The notes beneath the pieces were generated by a model. It worked only from the letters and a program-made list of their open reading frames with translations, did no database searches and was not told where the DNA came from. A stretch of 55,579 bases of DNA from CALCKU01 sp964571595 (GTDB lineage Bacteria; Pseudomonadota; Alphaproteobacteria; Caulobacterales; Maricaulaceae), in the NCBI GenBank assembly GCA_964571595.1, contig CAZNCJ010000006.1:1-55579 (forward strand). Reading direction: 5' to 3'. The position numbers and the translations under genes are program-made. Of the stretch, positions 9,701 through 16,360 are shown piece after piece (the stretch's first letter is position 1; each line of letters opens with the position of its first letter).

Positions 9701-10464
9701 GTGCGGGCATTATCCAAGATAGTTTTGGGTTAAGTGTTGGAGCGGATTACCGCGCGCCAAATAATCTTTGGGCACTTGGTGGGGCAGTCGGTTATTTTGA
9801 AGGCGATCTGGATGATGATCGTGGGTCTGTTTCCGACCAAACCGGTTGGCACATAGGTGGTTATGCCCGTTACGGCACATCAAATGCGGGCCTTACGGCA
9901 ACTGGCGCGGTTGGCTTTAGTTCAGCTAATCTGGACGTAACCCGCGACATAAATATTGGCTCTCTATCCCGGACAGTGAATAGTGAGACGGATGTAAGCG
10001 CGGTCGCAGTCGCTGGTGAATTACGTTACGGCGCAACAGTTGCAAAGGGCGTTGCTATTGGACCGTTAGCATCTATTCGTTACGGCAATAGTGATTTGGA
10101 TGGATTTGCTGAGAGCGGAGCGGAGAGTCTTAATCTGATTAGTGATGGCGGAAACGACGCACGTACGCGCTTTGGCATTGGCGGCTACGCGAATCTACAG
10201 TCAGAGAAGGGCTCGCTGGATGCAAGCGCCCAATTCATTGAGGGGCGTAGCAATTTTGCTGAAATTGACGTCGCACTTAGCGGGGCTACGGATACAGCCT
10301 TTGCCGTGAGATCATCTGAGACAAGTGGAAGCGGCGGCCTTATCTCTGTAGTCGGAGACTATGAAATTGCGAATAATGTGAGTGTTAACGCTAATCTACG
10401 CGGACTTTTCACAAGTGATCAGGAGATCTTATCAGCTTCCGCCGGAGTCAGTTGGCGGTTCTAA
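754..10464 (+). CDS. Giant four-module autotransporter (type Va secreted surface protein)
   Basis: About 3236 aa. I start at ATG 754, with GGGG just upstream, rather than the in-frame GTG 748. A long signal peptide (residues 1-48, ending AQAQA) is followed by a passenger dominated by short beta-helix repeats of the type 'NSGTI' and 'GDGND'. The passenger splits into four modules, each opened by a close Cys pair (C57/C66, C903/C912, C1567/C1579, C2159/C2168). Modules 2-4 each end in a nearly identical cap of about 85 residues. Linkers are 16 consecutive prolines (1546-1561), a short Pro run, and a DP/TP-rich stretch before the C-terminal barrel (about 2960-3236), which ends in Phe as outer-membrane barrels do. 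Expected role: surface adhesion or cell-cell contact (inferred). The 3' end overlaps the convergent TetR gene by 33 bp. Confidence 0.93.
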   Translation: MRNLLNNTTSLSNSRSILSWAISKRLILSVSSLISMLIMAAPNITAQAQAVSGDPQCPISGDTVTCTASIPNGFLGASDEAVNFNINNLTSSIAADNFGIGIVGEASDDVVINVDNTVNITLTDDPADGFDAAAILVEHEDGDVNLTSAATISGNSTIADHFGIRLEGDSGDQVITNTGNISITAGGTGASFEGVGAIGAVSGGSSTEISINNSGSLSLDTGSDLMSGAAAAIISNNFGLNTVTNINNSGDIDATGSITNGIVVLSVEEGAGVSQIDVDNSGDITVDGNNLAAINIQKGTAQLGSGLQDIFNSGTLTVNNASTSSGIQFITQANEATTDIENAGDIIINESVGIGFGIFADLTNLSGTGGDSVVNVLNSGNVTGNSGSIVNGIAVQSALADTVTVTLENTGTIDLTDTNPGFLSNAFVAQGDNAVGAGGDDEGVSTFVINNSGAILTASAAGAFNAIGDNVTINNSGTITSSTTGNNLVALNGLNTDSVINFTQSGTIAADNNGLDILNIGDTGTANITLNGGTISQVDTGGSGAVIRSLGAATNITLSEGTVTGDILTSSGNDSLLVSGSVVDGEINLGDGNDTIIFSGQNQIINGIQTGEGNDSVTIDFSAPGAATIFGSDTSFGSIGLGEGDDEVTLIGATQESFDELVFISAFTGTDTFNFNLSADTDIIIDQLPGNSLDVFNQTGSGNLVLQLPFFSNILNPATYNIIGGNLDDPTNIDAPSATFLVNAGNVDVNVIGDQSSFSLLGTINDLTVGGGFRPGAFDPDNLISLFEAGAPPPIAMIDGNFVFEDTGEFFLVVNSDGQSSLTSIEGTATINGGDLIVLPAVSELAFMGTQTFEFLTAEGGLTGEFSDIVSPDFAFVDLAVEYMPTSARLIVTRAMSPTVPMCTITENIALCQGFHADGIENTSASPEFTTPPVDTLNVNNLTANIAPQPNVRGIEFTNTDPGEININVDTGNFSIITEGDGADGLFAHNDGGGNINIMLAGNVVTSGAEANGIFANAEIGDTITINISDNTVVDANGVDANGIYLVGSPASQISSQTSVVADILIGQNTIVRADQGFAIGENEGVISQNGGPIGVPIDTNLVVEGRVEHEAADSVAISLAAGDDVINVVGDGAIDGDVDLGAGDDDILLQGDSEFRGDILLGEGTNTVTLENESFISVRNISGASQVSLLSAGNGNDTVTVRDGAFLRSDIDLGDGNNTILLEDEADIDGDISMGSGNDIITTSLDSDISGSLSLGAGNDIVNLQPFSFFGSEIDLGSGDDQINLTGLNVFGQIIGGDGTDTLSFNTVEDDIFTLDFDDSTPLATGFEIFNQDGLGIIGFTGENPDLIADFNLNGGATFVFANLPDVNFTTQAGTRFVGGQQPIEVPDPDTAMVTTDDFIGDLTVNGVLAPANFNDLAAVADTNAVTADTIFSSIGVLKTNNLTLTQSAALEVDVNDAGESDLVIVNGTVSLGGATLDVNEELGSTFDSDDPFNFIIIDNDGSDAVNGTFGNVTNDLVFLTPTVDTASGDGNDVQLTLARAVASPPPPPPPPPPPPPPPPSAAVGCVADAATPSNVVCGSDDTDGFFSDTDVASVTINADVTVDDSGNAGNGAIGGAGLGVIELRDGMVTSSGAAFTDSADGSISPSVLGDFTNNGSIVSTVSGSGVDGVFIEGSIAGTFTNNGDISAVDGVFIGQNVETLINNGMITGALEGVDVNGNVASFTNSGTIIGDNAGVSINGDVGIFTNNAEITADGDGVNIQSGAGTFTNAGEITSNFESIFIIGDVEAITNSGTITSVLSTGVTAANDLGTLTNSGTISASNEGVQLLGNVGTIINSGTIIGESQGFAPDAGFVIQDPGIFIVSNADGDTLIENQAGALIEGTEGILSTSTTNNETVINTGTITGTLGIAANLGGGDDTFVQTTTGVLNGSVDFGDGFDTLAFDAASGETGNAALFTDGTSLANDFEAIEKRGAGTFIFEGDALPDTISGVYLSVLDGTAQVNAELSQVSTSIAAGARLEGTGTVGVVTGEGTIAPGASIGTLTTGGLFLSSATTVEVDVNDAGESDLIIVNGTVTLGGATLDVNEELGSTFDSDDPFNFLIIDNDGTDAVIGDFGNITNDLIFLTPTVSTDAGDGNDVQLTLVRAAVTPPPPVTGNCVTVGTVTTCMGDLTGGIASDGTAPDGQNFTAPPTETLIVNNVDAAGIVTDGADGINFEVAAPQDIIIDVDTTGTAGIVTDGGDGIDVDIEGGDGDITITSTGNLSTSGDGSEAIIASQDGGNGDINIASTGNISTSGENSDAIQADNNGMGDITITSNGDITTTGDGVDGILAIHTGVGDINITSNGDISTSGVAAGGITAIVSGPAGAGSGGDININTTGTVSASGIGLDIIASNAGNIAINSNGTVNGIIINSDFGGSINLRAMDITDDIIITQDNSEEEINLNITGTVSGEIEILKENGGFLTANVNNVVSDDDSAVIIVQDGGIGVSATFTSTGTISAADNGVQIATDNSNPQTISVNNVTGDSDGDGVGVGILSVINNSAFLSLDTLGDVSGGSEGILISAGTLTSTDPTPITIDTSGTVTGDVGIQVERTAGAGATLTNSGTITGRNGTAIDLIGEANDTVILTETAIINGGIEFGEGFDTLAFDAASGTTGTVSLFESGAAFANDFEALEKRGAGTFIFEGDALPDTISGVYLSVLDGTAQVNAELSQVSTSIAAGARLEGTGTVGVVTGEGTIAPGASIGTLTTGGLLLSSASTVEIEVNDAGESDLIIANGSVSLGGATLDVNEEAGSTFDRDDPFNFIIIDNDGSDAVDGNFGNVTNDLVFLTPTVDTTAGDGNDVGLALTRTAVVDPDPTPDPDPTPDPSPTPDPTPVAFASVAQTFNQTSVADTFDALEAGATGDLQTAINALLFTTATSALEAFDSTSGEIYASVTADAVDSQTNRVDNLTARSHKNVGEGVRVYGEVNRLDTNVESDANGAGIIQDSFGLSVGADYRAPNNLWALGGAVGYFEGDLDDDRGSVSDQTGWHIGGYARYGTSNAGLTATGAVGFSSANLDVTRDINIGSLSRTVNSETDVSAVAVAGELRYGATVAKGVAIGPLASIRYGNSDLDGFAESGAESLNLISDGGNDARTRFGIGGYANLQSEKGSLDASAQFIEGRSNFAEIDVALSGATDTAFAVRSSETSGSGGLISVVGDYEIANNVSVNANLRGLFTSDQEILSASAGVSWRF
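5113..5370 (+). repeat. Autotransporter cap repeat, copy 1
   Basis: First of three near-identical in-frame DNA repeats of about 258 bp. It encodes a block beginning VNDAGESD and running through the DPFNF segment to LTLARA. It closes module 2 and is followed directly by the poly-proline linker. The equivalent bases of copy 2 lie exactly 1815 bp (605 codons) downstream. Confidence 0.85.
6565..7190 (+). repeat. Long autotransporter repeat, copy A (contains cap copy 2)
   Basis: A block of about 620 bp repeated at 8680-9305. It encodes a passenger-associated repeat (GTFIFEGDALPD..., then GAGARLEGTG-like and IAPGASIGTL) followed by cap copy 2 (from 6928). Matching positions in the two copies are 2115 bp apart, a whole number of codons (705), so recombination between them would delete a module without breaking the frame. 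Confidence 0.85.
8680..9305 (+). repeat. Long autotransporter repeat, copy B (contains cap copy 3)
   Basis: Second copy of the block at 6565-7190, with the same protein segments and mostly silent or conservative differences. Cap copy 3 starts near 9043. It ends module 4 and leads into the Asp-Pro/Thr-Pro linker before the translocation barrel. Confidence 0.85.
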
Positions 10465-11184
10465 GTTGTCTTCCGGCTCTTCATAATTTTCTATGTAAGA
10501 GTCTATGAGCCGCAGAACGGCATCTCTGGCAATGCGTGTATAATCATCGGAAAACCCGATAGTTCTAACCATTTTCCAATGCCCATACATGGTAGCGATT
10601 ACAAGATAGCCTAACTCTTTACATGCCCTTTGTGGTAAGTCGGGATAAGTGATTTGTATCTCATGGGCAAAGGTCATTTGCGCGAGCTGATACCCCATAT
10701 GTAATTTTTCGCGAAGGGGTTCATGCCTGCCTGCATAAACCAAAAGTGCATCATAAATTTTATCGTCATCGGGTTTGCTAATGCCTTTGTCGGATAAAAA
10801 ATTAAAGTAGAAATCAATGAAGAGAGCCAAGCGAGTTCTATCGCCAGGCAGGATTGCCGATTTTACAAAAAGGTCTCGATAAGTCTGCTCTAACATTTCG
10901 CAAAGTGCGACCGCCATATCATCGCTGTTAGAAAAATAATGGCGGATTAATTGACGAGACATGTCGCCATGGCTTGCAATTTGGTCATAGCTAGGAAAGC
11001 TCATCCCCTCTGTTAAAAGGGATTTTTGCAGAGCTTCTAAAATTTCTGGACGTCTTATGTCTGATATTTTCTTAGTCAAGTCTTTATCCACTGTTTGAGG
11101 CAAGAATTGGGGCGTTATATAAGGGTGTGATAGACAAAAGGAAAGTCCGTGAAACACCGAATAGTGGCATAATTGTCCCGTCAT
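10432..11184 (-). CDS. TetR-family transcriptional regulator
   Basis: The open frame encodes 250 aa. An N-terminal helix-turn-helix (near residues 60-85, SYDQIASHGDMSRQLIRHYF) matches the TetR pattern, followed by an all-helical ligand-binding region. The first 31 residues (MTGQLCHYSV...) look unlike a TetR N-terminus, and the ATG at 11184 has no ribosome site; GTG at 11091 (reading VDKDLTKK) is a likely alternative start. The C-terminus overlaps the convergent autotransporter by 33 bp. It is divergent from the LuxR-hydrolase gene. Likely a repressor of a neighbour or of itself; the ligand is unknown. Confidence 0.85.
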   Translation of the reverse strand: MTGQLCHYSVFHGLSFCLSHPYITPQFLPQTVDKDLTKKISDIRRPEILEALQKSLLTEGMSFPSYDQIASHGDMSRQLIRHYFSNSDDMAVALCEMLEQTYRDLFVKSAILPGDRTRLALFIDFYFNFLSDKGISKPDDDKIYDALLVYAGRHEPLREKLHMGYQLAQMTFAHEIQITYPDLPQRACKELGYLVIATMYGHWKMVRTIGFSDDYTRIARDAVLRLIDSYIENYEEPEDNLEPPTDSGGS

Positions 11185-11272
11185 TTTTGTCTATTTGCAA
11201 CACTGAACTTCAGTTTCCCCTATGACGGAGGTATTTTTATCATTTTAGAAAAATTTCCAATTCGAAAAATTA

Positions 11273-11321
11273 TTTTCAAATTGAAAATTTTTATTGATTT
11301 TGAGAATTGTTCTGCTACACT
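11273..11321 (+). promoter_or_regulatory. Candidate sigma70 promoter with abutting 15-bp palindrome
   Basis: TTGATT at 11294-11299 and TACACT at 11316-11321 are separated by 16 bp. Just upstream, TTTTCAAATTGAAAA (11273-11287) is a perfect odd palindrome centred on 11280. The promoter would start transcription near 11328, which favours the downstream ATG (11354) of the regulator gene. The palindrome is a candidate autoregulatory operator for the LuxR-type or TetR-type neighbour. Confidence 0.45.
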
Positions 11322-11353
11322 CGCTCAGCTTGTAAATGCAATTGGGTATCGTA

Positions 11354-13024
11354 ATGGGGGATGATAAACTATATGATAATGTACTGAAAGTAGTTGAGCA
11401 TACGGGGCAAGAAATATCTTATGAGTATGAAAGTGACTCATATTCTTTTTCCGAAAGTTTAAAAGAAATATTTTCGGTTCTACCTGATGAACAGGCTTTA
11501 GAGGCTCGGCATAGGGCTTTGCAGGGTTACTCAAAGACTGAACAAGACGCACGCTATGAAATTCGGTGGGCTGACTTTGATGGAGCAGGTCAGTTTGAGG
11601 GTGGCGGTATCGTTGATATTATAGGGCATTCTTTTCAAATGATTAGCAAAGCCGATAATGATGAAGATATTTTTCATCTGGTTACAATGGCCAGTGAGGG
11701 GCCGATTAAAGCCGGTCTGATGGAATATAGTATCTCAAAAAATGCGATTATATGGTTTTTACCAACTGTAATACGCACGAAAAAAGGGATTGGAAAACCT
11801 TGTTTTCGGGCTCTGCTTATTTCGGAAGAAACCGCCCATAAGGTGATAGATATTTTTAATCCTAATGAATTGATAACTAAGGCTGAAAAACACCTTATTT
11901 TTCAATTATTGGCGGGCATGTCCTTAAATATGGCGGCCGAGACTGATAGTTTAAAAATTGAAACCAAACGCTCTCAATTAAAGAGTATTCGGTCAAAACT
12001 ACAATGTGGTAGTCAGAATGACTTGCTGAGATATATAATGGGTCAATTCACCTATTTATTAAGCTTGACAGATATACAATCTAATCGATCGGTAGACCTT
12101 CTGGCTTTCACCAAAACACATTTACCTTCAGATATAAGACTTACGGAACATAGGTTGTCAAATGATCGTGTTATCAGGATATTGGAGCGTGGCCCCGTAA
12201 CAGGCAAAGCTGTACTCGTTATTCATGGTCTGCTTTGGCCCTTAATCATGAACAGTCCACTCAAATTGCTTAAAGAGCATAATATTCGTATGATCGTCCC
12301 TATACGCTCTGGTTATATTGACAAACAGGGTATGGATGATGTTTACGGAAAAAACGATCTAGTCGCTGAATCTTTGCAAGATATCGCGCTGTTCCAAAAA
12401 GAATATCTGGATCAGAATATGCCTGTCCTTGGGACGTCTTATGGGGGTGTAATAGCGTTGAAATACGCAAAACTTTTCCCTGAATTTGTGTCACATTTAT
12501 TTATTGTGGCCATCTGTACAGCTCAAGCGAGTTGGAATGAAAAAAATGTTTTGGGCCGATTATATTTTGGCTTAAAATCACTGGCCAATAAGCCCGGCAT
12601 TTTCAGATATATAGCGTGGCAATATAAAAAATATTATGCTGATGAGCGTACAGTTAAGCCAATATTGCAAAATATATATAAATCCTGCAAAGCTGATATA
12701 GATGTGATTGATGGACGATATGAGTCTAGCCCAATTTATCCCTGCTTTGTTGACCTCTTTCAAAAATCTATTTCCGGCATTGCAGATGATTTCAAAATAG
12801 CCTCTAACGATATAAAAAAAATAGCAAAAGACATAACTACAGAAACTGTTTTTATACATGGGCATCATGACCCTATGTTGGATACGAACATAGTAAAGGG
12901 ATATGCAGGCGTCATGCGAAGTAGTGAAGTTGAGTTTATCAACTCGGCCGGCCACCATATTTTCAATACACACCCGAAGACATTATGGCATATTGTGACT
13001 AAAACCATCCAGAGTAGCGGTTAG
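11354..13024 (+). CDS. LuxR-type HTH fused to alpha/beta hydrolase
   Basis: About 556 aa from ATG 11354; ATG 11336 is six codons upstream, but the predicted promoter would leave it only about 8 nt of leader. Three parts are visible. Residues 1-165 are a possible sensor region resembling PAS-type domains. Residues 172-228 read as a LuxR-family HTH (LITKAEKHLIFQLLAG..., then a KTKRSQ-like recognition helix and a RSKL segment). From about 265 to the end is an alpha/beta hydrolase with oxyanion HGLLWP, nucleophile Ser362 in GTSYGG, Asp506 in GHHDP and His534 in SAGHH. The triad is complete, so this looks like an active hydrolase covalently linked to a DNA-binding domain. The gene is markedly A+T-rich, suggesting transfer. 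A hydrolysable ligand regulating its own sensor is an inference. Confidence 0.82.
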   Translation: MGDDKLYDNVLKVVEHTGQEISYEYESDSYSFSESLKEIFSVLPDEQALEARHRALQGYSKTEQDARYEIRWADFDGAGQFEGGGIVDIIGHSFQMISKADNDEDIFHLVTMASEGPIKAGLMEYSISKNAIIWFLPTVIRTKKGIGKPCFRALLISEETAHKVIDIFNPNELITKAEKHLIFQLLAGMSLNMAAETDSLKIETKRSQLKSIRSKLQCGSQNDLLRYIMGQFTYLLSLTDIQSNRSVDLLAFTKTHLPSDIRLTEHRLSNDRVIRILERGPVTGKAVLVIHGLLWPLIMNSPLKLLKEHNIRMIVPIRSGYIDKQGMDDVYGKNDLVAESLQDIALFQKEYLDQNMPVLGTSYGGVIALKYAKLFPEFVSHLFIVAICTAQASWNEKNVLGRLYFGLKSLANKPGIFRYIAWQYKKYYADERTVKPILQNIYKSCKADIDVIDGRYESSPIYPCFVDLFQKSISGIADDFKIASNDIKKIAKDITTETVFIHGHHDPMLDTNIVKGYAGVMRSSEVEFINSAGHHIFNTHPKTLWHIVTKTIQSSG

Positions 13025-13458
13025 CAAATTGTCAAAGTGAAGACTCATGGGTTTTCAGCCCCTTTAATATGTAACAGTTTGATTCAGAGTTTCGTGAACC
13101 AGCAAACGCATATTCAGGGATGGGAGCGCTCTGATATGGTTGTACTGCTTGAGCTATATATTGATGACGACTTTTGCTTGTTCGATGTTTGTGAGCTATT
13201 CTCCCAAAGTGACCTAGGCTAGACCTGTATCGGTATGATGCAAACCTTACGCGGTCAAAGTTGGTAAAATCGATAAGATATATCACGTCAAGTTATATCC
13301 ACGATCAATAGTCTCATTACACACTTACGTAATGCCGAGCTCGGCGCGCATAATATCGGGTTAGACGTAATCACGAAAATGTGATTGACATTTGATTTGG
13401 AGCAAATAAAACAACCATAGGCTGATTAAGGCTTGGTAAAACATATTAGGGGGCGCTA
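13025..13458. other. 434-bp intergenic region before the lipoprotein gene
   Basis: No convincing gene is present. Short frames on both strands (61 and 84 codons) overlap each other, lack ribosome sites and have no recognisable motif. Near the right end an inverted repeat AATCAC-N6-GTGATT (13369-13386) overlaps a consensus TTGACA (13385-13390). This is probably the promoter and operator of the lipoprotein gene, though the -10 element is weak. Confidence 0.5.
13369..13390 (+). promoter_or_regulatory. Inverted repeat overlapping a -35 element (TTGACA)
   Basis: AATCAC and GTGATT form a 6-6-6 inverted repeat whose right arm overlaps TTGACA. A protein bound there would block RNA polymerase. No clear -10 follows at 16-18 bp (only A+T-rich TAAAAC/AAAACA), so this is a candidate only. 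Confidence 0.35.
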
Positions 13459-16359
13459 ATGGCACGATCATTCAAATTTAATACAAAACTGTTTACAGCG
13501 AGCAGCATCGCTCTGTTAACCGCTGTAAGTCTCACCGCCGGCTGCGATGGGGACAAGTTTTACGCTTGACGGTGCAACGACGAAGGGACTGATTCTGGAC
13601 GGATTTGTAAATGTAGCAGACGCTTCAGATGATACTAACATATTAGTTTCAGGCAGAACGGACAGTGCTGATGGCACATATGACCTCATGATACCTGCCT
13701 CTGGTAACTTTACGGGGCCTTTTGTTAGGGTTTCTGTTGAAGGTGGCCCAGGTGCCGTCATGATTTGTGATGCCGGGGATGGCTGTTTGCCGACGGGCGG
13801 AGCAAATGTGGCATTTGGAGACACATTTGCGATTGATGACACGGTTACATTATCAGCAATTGTGCCAACGCCTGCCGAAAACTCAACAGATACGGTTAAT
13901 CTGACAATTTTCTCTGATCTTGCAGCCAGTCTTATCGATAGTAATACGGGACCTTTGACAGCCGCATATATTGACCAAGCCAATGCTCAAGTTAGTGACC
14001 TTTTCGGTCTCCTAACAGTCGATCCAACTGAACTTGTAGCGATTGATGTGACAGATGGGTCTGTTAACTCTACGGATGATAATGCTTTAAGAGCCGCTAT
14101 TCTATCAGGTGGTGTACTGGGCGCAGCGCTTGAAAATGGGGCGGATATTGGCACAGCTTTAGATAATTTGAGAGCAGACTTTGTCGCAAATGACGGCCAG
14201 CTTGTTATTAATGAGGATGTTGATGACCCAGCTTTGATAAGTCTGGAAGATATTTTTGAGGAGTCTTTAATTGTCGCTGAAGATAGTGAAATCTCTGGCG
14301 ATGACTTTCTGCAAGCTACAGCCGAAATTTTAGGCGATTCAGTCAGTGCTGCCGGAGCAGATGAGGGCGAGCGGACAGATGCAAGTACGCCTCCCAGTAA
14401 CTTGGCGCCCCCATTAGAGCAAGCACAGGCTTTTGTCTCTGATTTGCAGCTCATCGTTGAGGCTGCGACATCTCAAGACAATGAAGATAATATTGTTAAT
14501 TTTGCAGAACGTGTCGAAGCTGCGGCTTTATTGATTGATGACGAAGCTGAATCCGCATTTGATGCTGCTCTAAGAGCCTCAGAAGCCATTGCACTGGCTT
14601 ATCAAGCCTTTCAGGATGATAATAGCATAACGACATTTATGGCGAATGGCTTTGTTGTGGATGTGTCTTCTAATAGTGGGGATTTATCGCTCATTATCGC
14701 GTCTCAAACCGTAGGTGGTGAGACGGTTGAGATGTCAATTACCGGAGATCTTGATGTTGAACTTATGGAGGTCGATGAGTTTGATCAATCAATTGATGGA
14801 AACAGTTCTTCAGGAGAAGAAAGTGTTACAATTACTATCAATAATGACGCTGCATTTTCAGGGAGTGTTGAAAACTCTGCTGTTGAGCTGGAGATACTCG
14901 GCGGTGAGGTGAGTGTTGTAAGCGGTGATATTTTAAGCTCTTCCACCTTTAATAATAAATTTATGATGAGTGATTCCACGCAGGGAGGTTTTCAGAGTGA
15001 CACGTTTGAGTTTTCAGACTTGCTTCGTATTGCGGCAGACCGTGTTTCAGGCTCTTTAGATGTCGTCGTGAACGAGAAAAGAGCTAATGGTTTGTCTTTT
15101 GACGGGGTCGCATCAGCATCTTTAGTCGGGCCACGCTTTGACTCCGAAGAGAGCGATACAAGTACATTTGGTTTTGATTCCACAGGTTTTGGCTTTAACA
15201 CATTTTCGACCGAAATTGAGTCAGCGGATGTGAGCTTTAGCGGCACATTTAGCGAGGGGGGCAATTTGTAGATTTAAGTTTTGCTTTCCAAGTTGAGGGC
15301 AATGGGCTCGCGCTTGCAAATGGCGGAGAAGTTGAAGACGTCGCGACATTTAATGTGGCCAATAATGCCATCACTATTACAACACCTCTCGGCGATGATA
15401 GCTTTGAATTTGTAACCCAAAGTGAAGCCATGACCGAGCTGGAAAGTGGTAATTTAGGAAATCTTCTTTTCACTAATCCTGATGGCGTTGACGTCATCGT
15501 CGTTATGGATAATAACAATGTGCCTCAGTTGACAGCAGTTGCAAGTATTCCAGACCCTTCGGCTCCGGTTCTAAGATTTGAAACGCAGTTATTTAGAACG
15601 AATTCAGGCTTTTCAAATGTCGTATTTTACTTTCAAACCGATACAATTCAGGAGGTATTTACGGATCGTACCGGGTGGACAAATGAGTTCCTGACAAACC
15701 CGCCAACGGATATAGTTGAGTATTATAATCAGGGTATAATTATAGAAGATAGCCCCGGAGCTATATGCTTGCCCTATCCCGTAGATTCTGAACCTACATT
15801 ATATCTCGTGCCCGAGCCGACATTGGAAGCGTCGGGATCAGTCATTGAAGGGATTGAATTGGAAGAATCCTTCTTTAGTTCAATTGGAGGAACAGAAACC
15901 AGCCAGTGTGAAGTTGCACGTTTATCAGGCTCTTCAAGTTTTGGCCAAATCGATAACGTCCTTGCCTTTGACCCGGATGCGTCCGCGACTGGCCTTGTGG
16001 CGGCCTCAGTCTCGCAAAATATTGCGGGTATTGACCCGGATGACAGCCTTGTCACAGCCTCATTATTTGGGCCTTTGAGTTTTGCCAATGAAGAGGTTGG
16101 CGGTAATCTGACATTAAAGCTAGATTTTGCAGGCCGTACTTTCCAGACGGATGCTCGCAGCATTAATGTTTTTGATGATTTGAGTGTGCCTGTCACAATC
16201 ACCAATCAAGATGGGGTTATGATGACAATCTCTGAAGATCAAAATGGTGATGCGACCGGACAGGTTACTTTGGACGGTACGGTCCACGGCATGATTTCAG
16301 AAGATAATGGCCTCGTCATTGTGACCTATACGGATAATACATTTGTTTCTATTCAGTAG
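13459..16359 (+). pseudogene. Large lipoprotein gene with two compensating frameshifts
   Basis: ATG 13459 follows a strong GGGGG ribosome site and encodes a lipoprotein signal ending LTAGC (Cys29). Frame 1 stops at 13569, but removing one G from GGGG (13549-13552) continues as CDGTSFTLDG into a 574-codon frame. That frame stops at 15271 after GGGGGG (15256-15261). Adding one G there continues as EGGQFVDLSF to the TAG at 16359. The full span is 2901 nt, divisible by three, so the intact product would be about 966 aa. Content is acidic, Asp/Ser/Thr-rich, with no recognised domain. TAG is followed after one base by the next gene's ATG. Both indels lie in G runs, so sequencing error is more likely than decay or phase variation. 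Function unknown; probably surface-attached. Confidence 0.75.
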
Positions 16360-16360
16360 A

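Noticed and set aside
13032..13286. Short minus-strand and plus-strand frames in the 13025-13458 intergenic region
   Set aside because: They overlap each other, have no ribosome site, and their translations show no family pattern, so the region is treated as noncoding.
13459..13569. 36-codon small lipoprotein gene standing alone
   Set aside because: The lipobox is followed by a run-on that makes sense only if one G is removed, which joins it to a 574-codon frame in the next register; a frameshifted large gene explains more.
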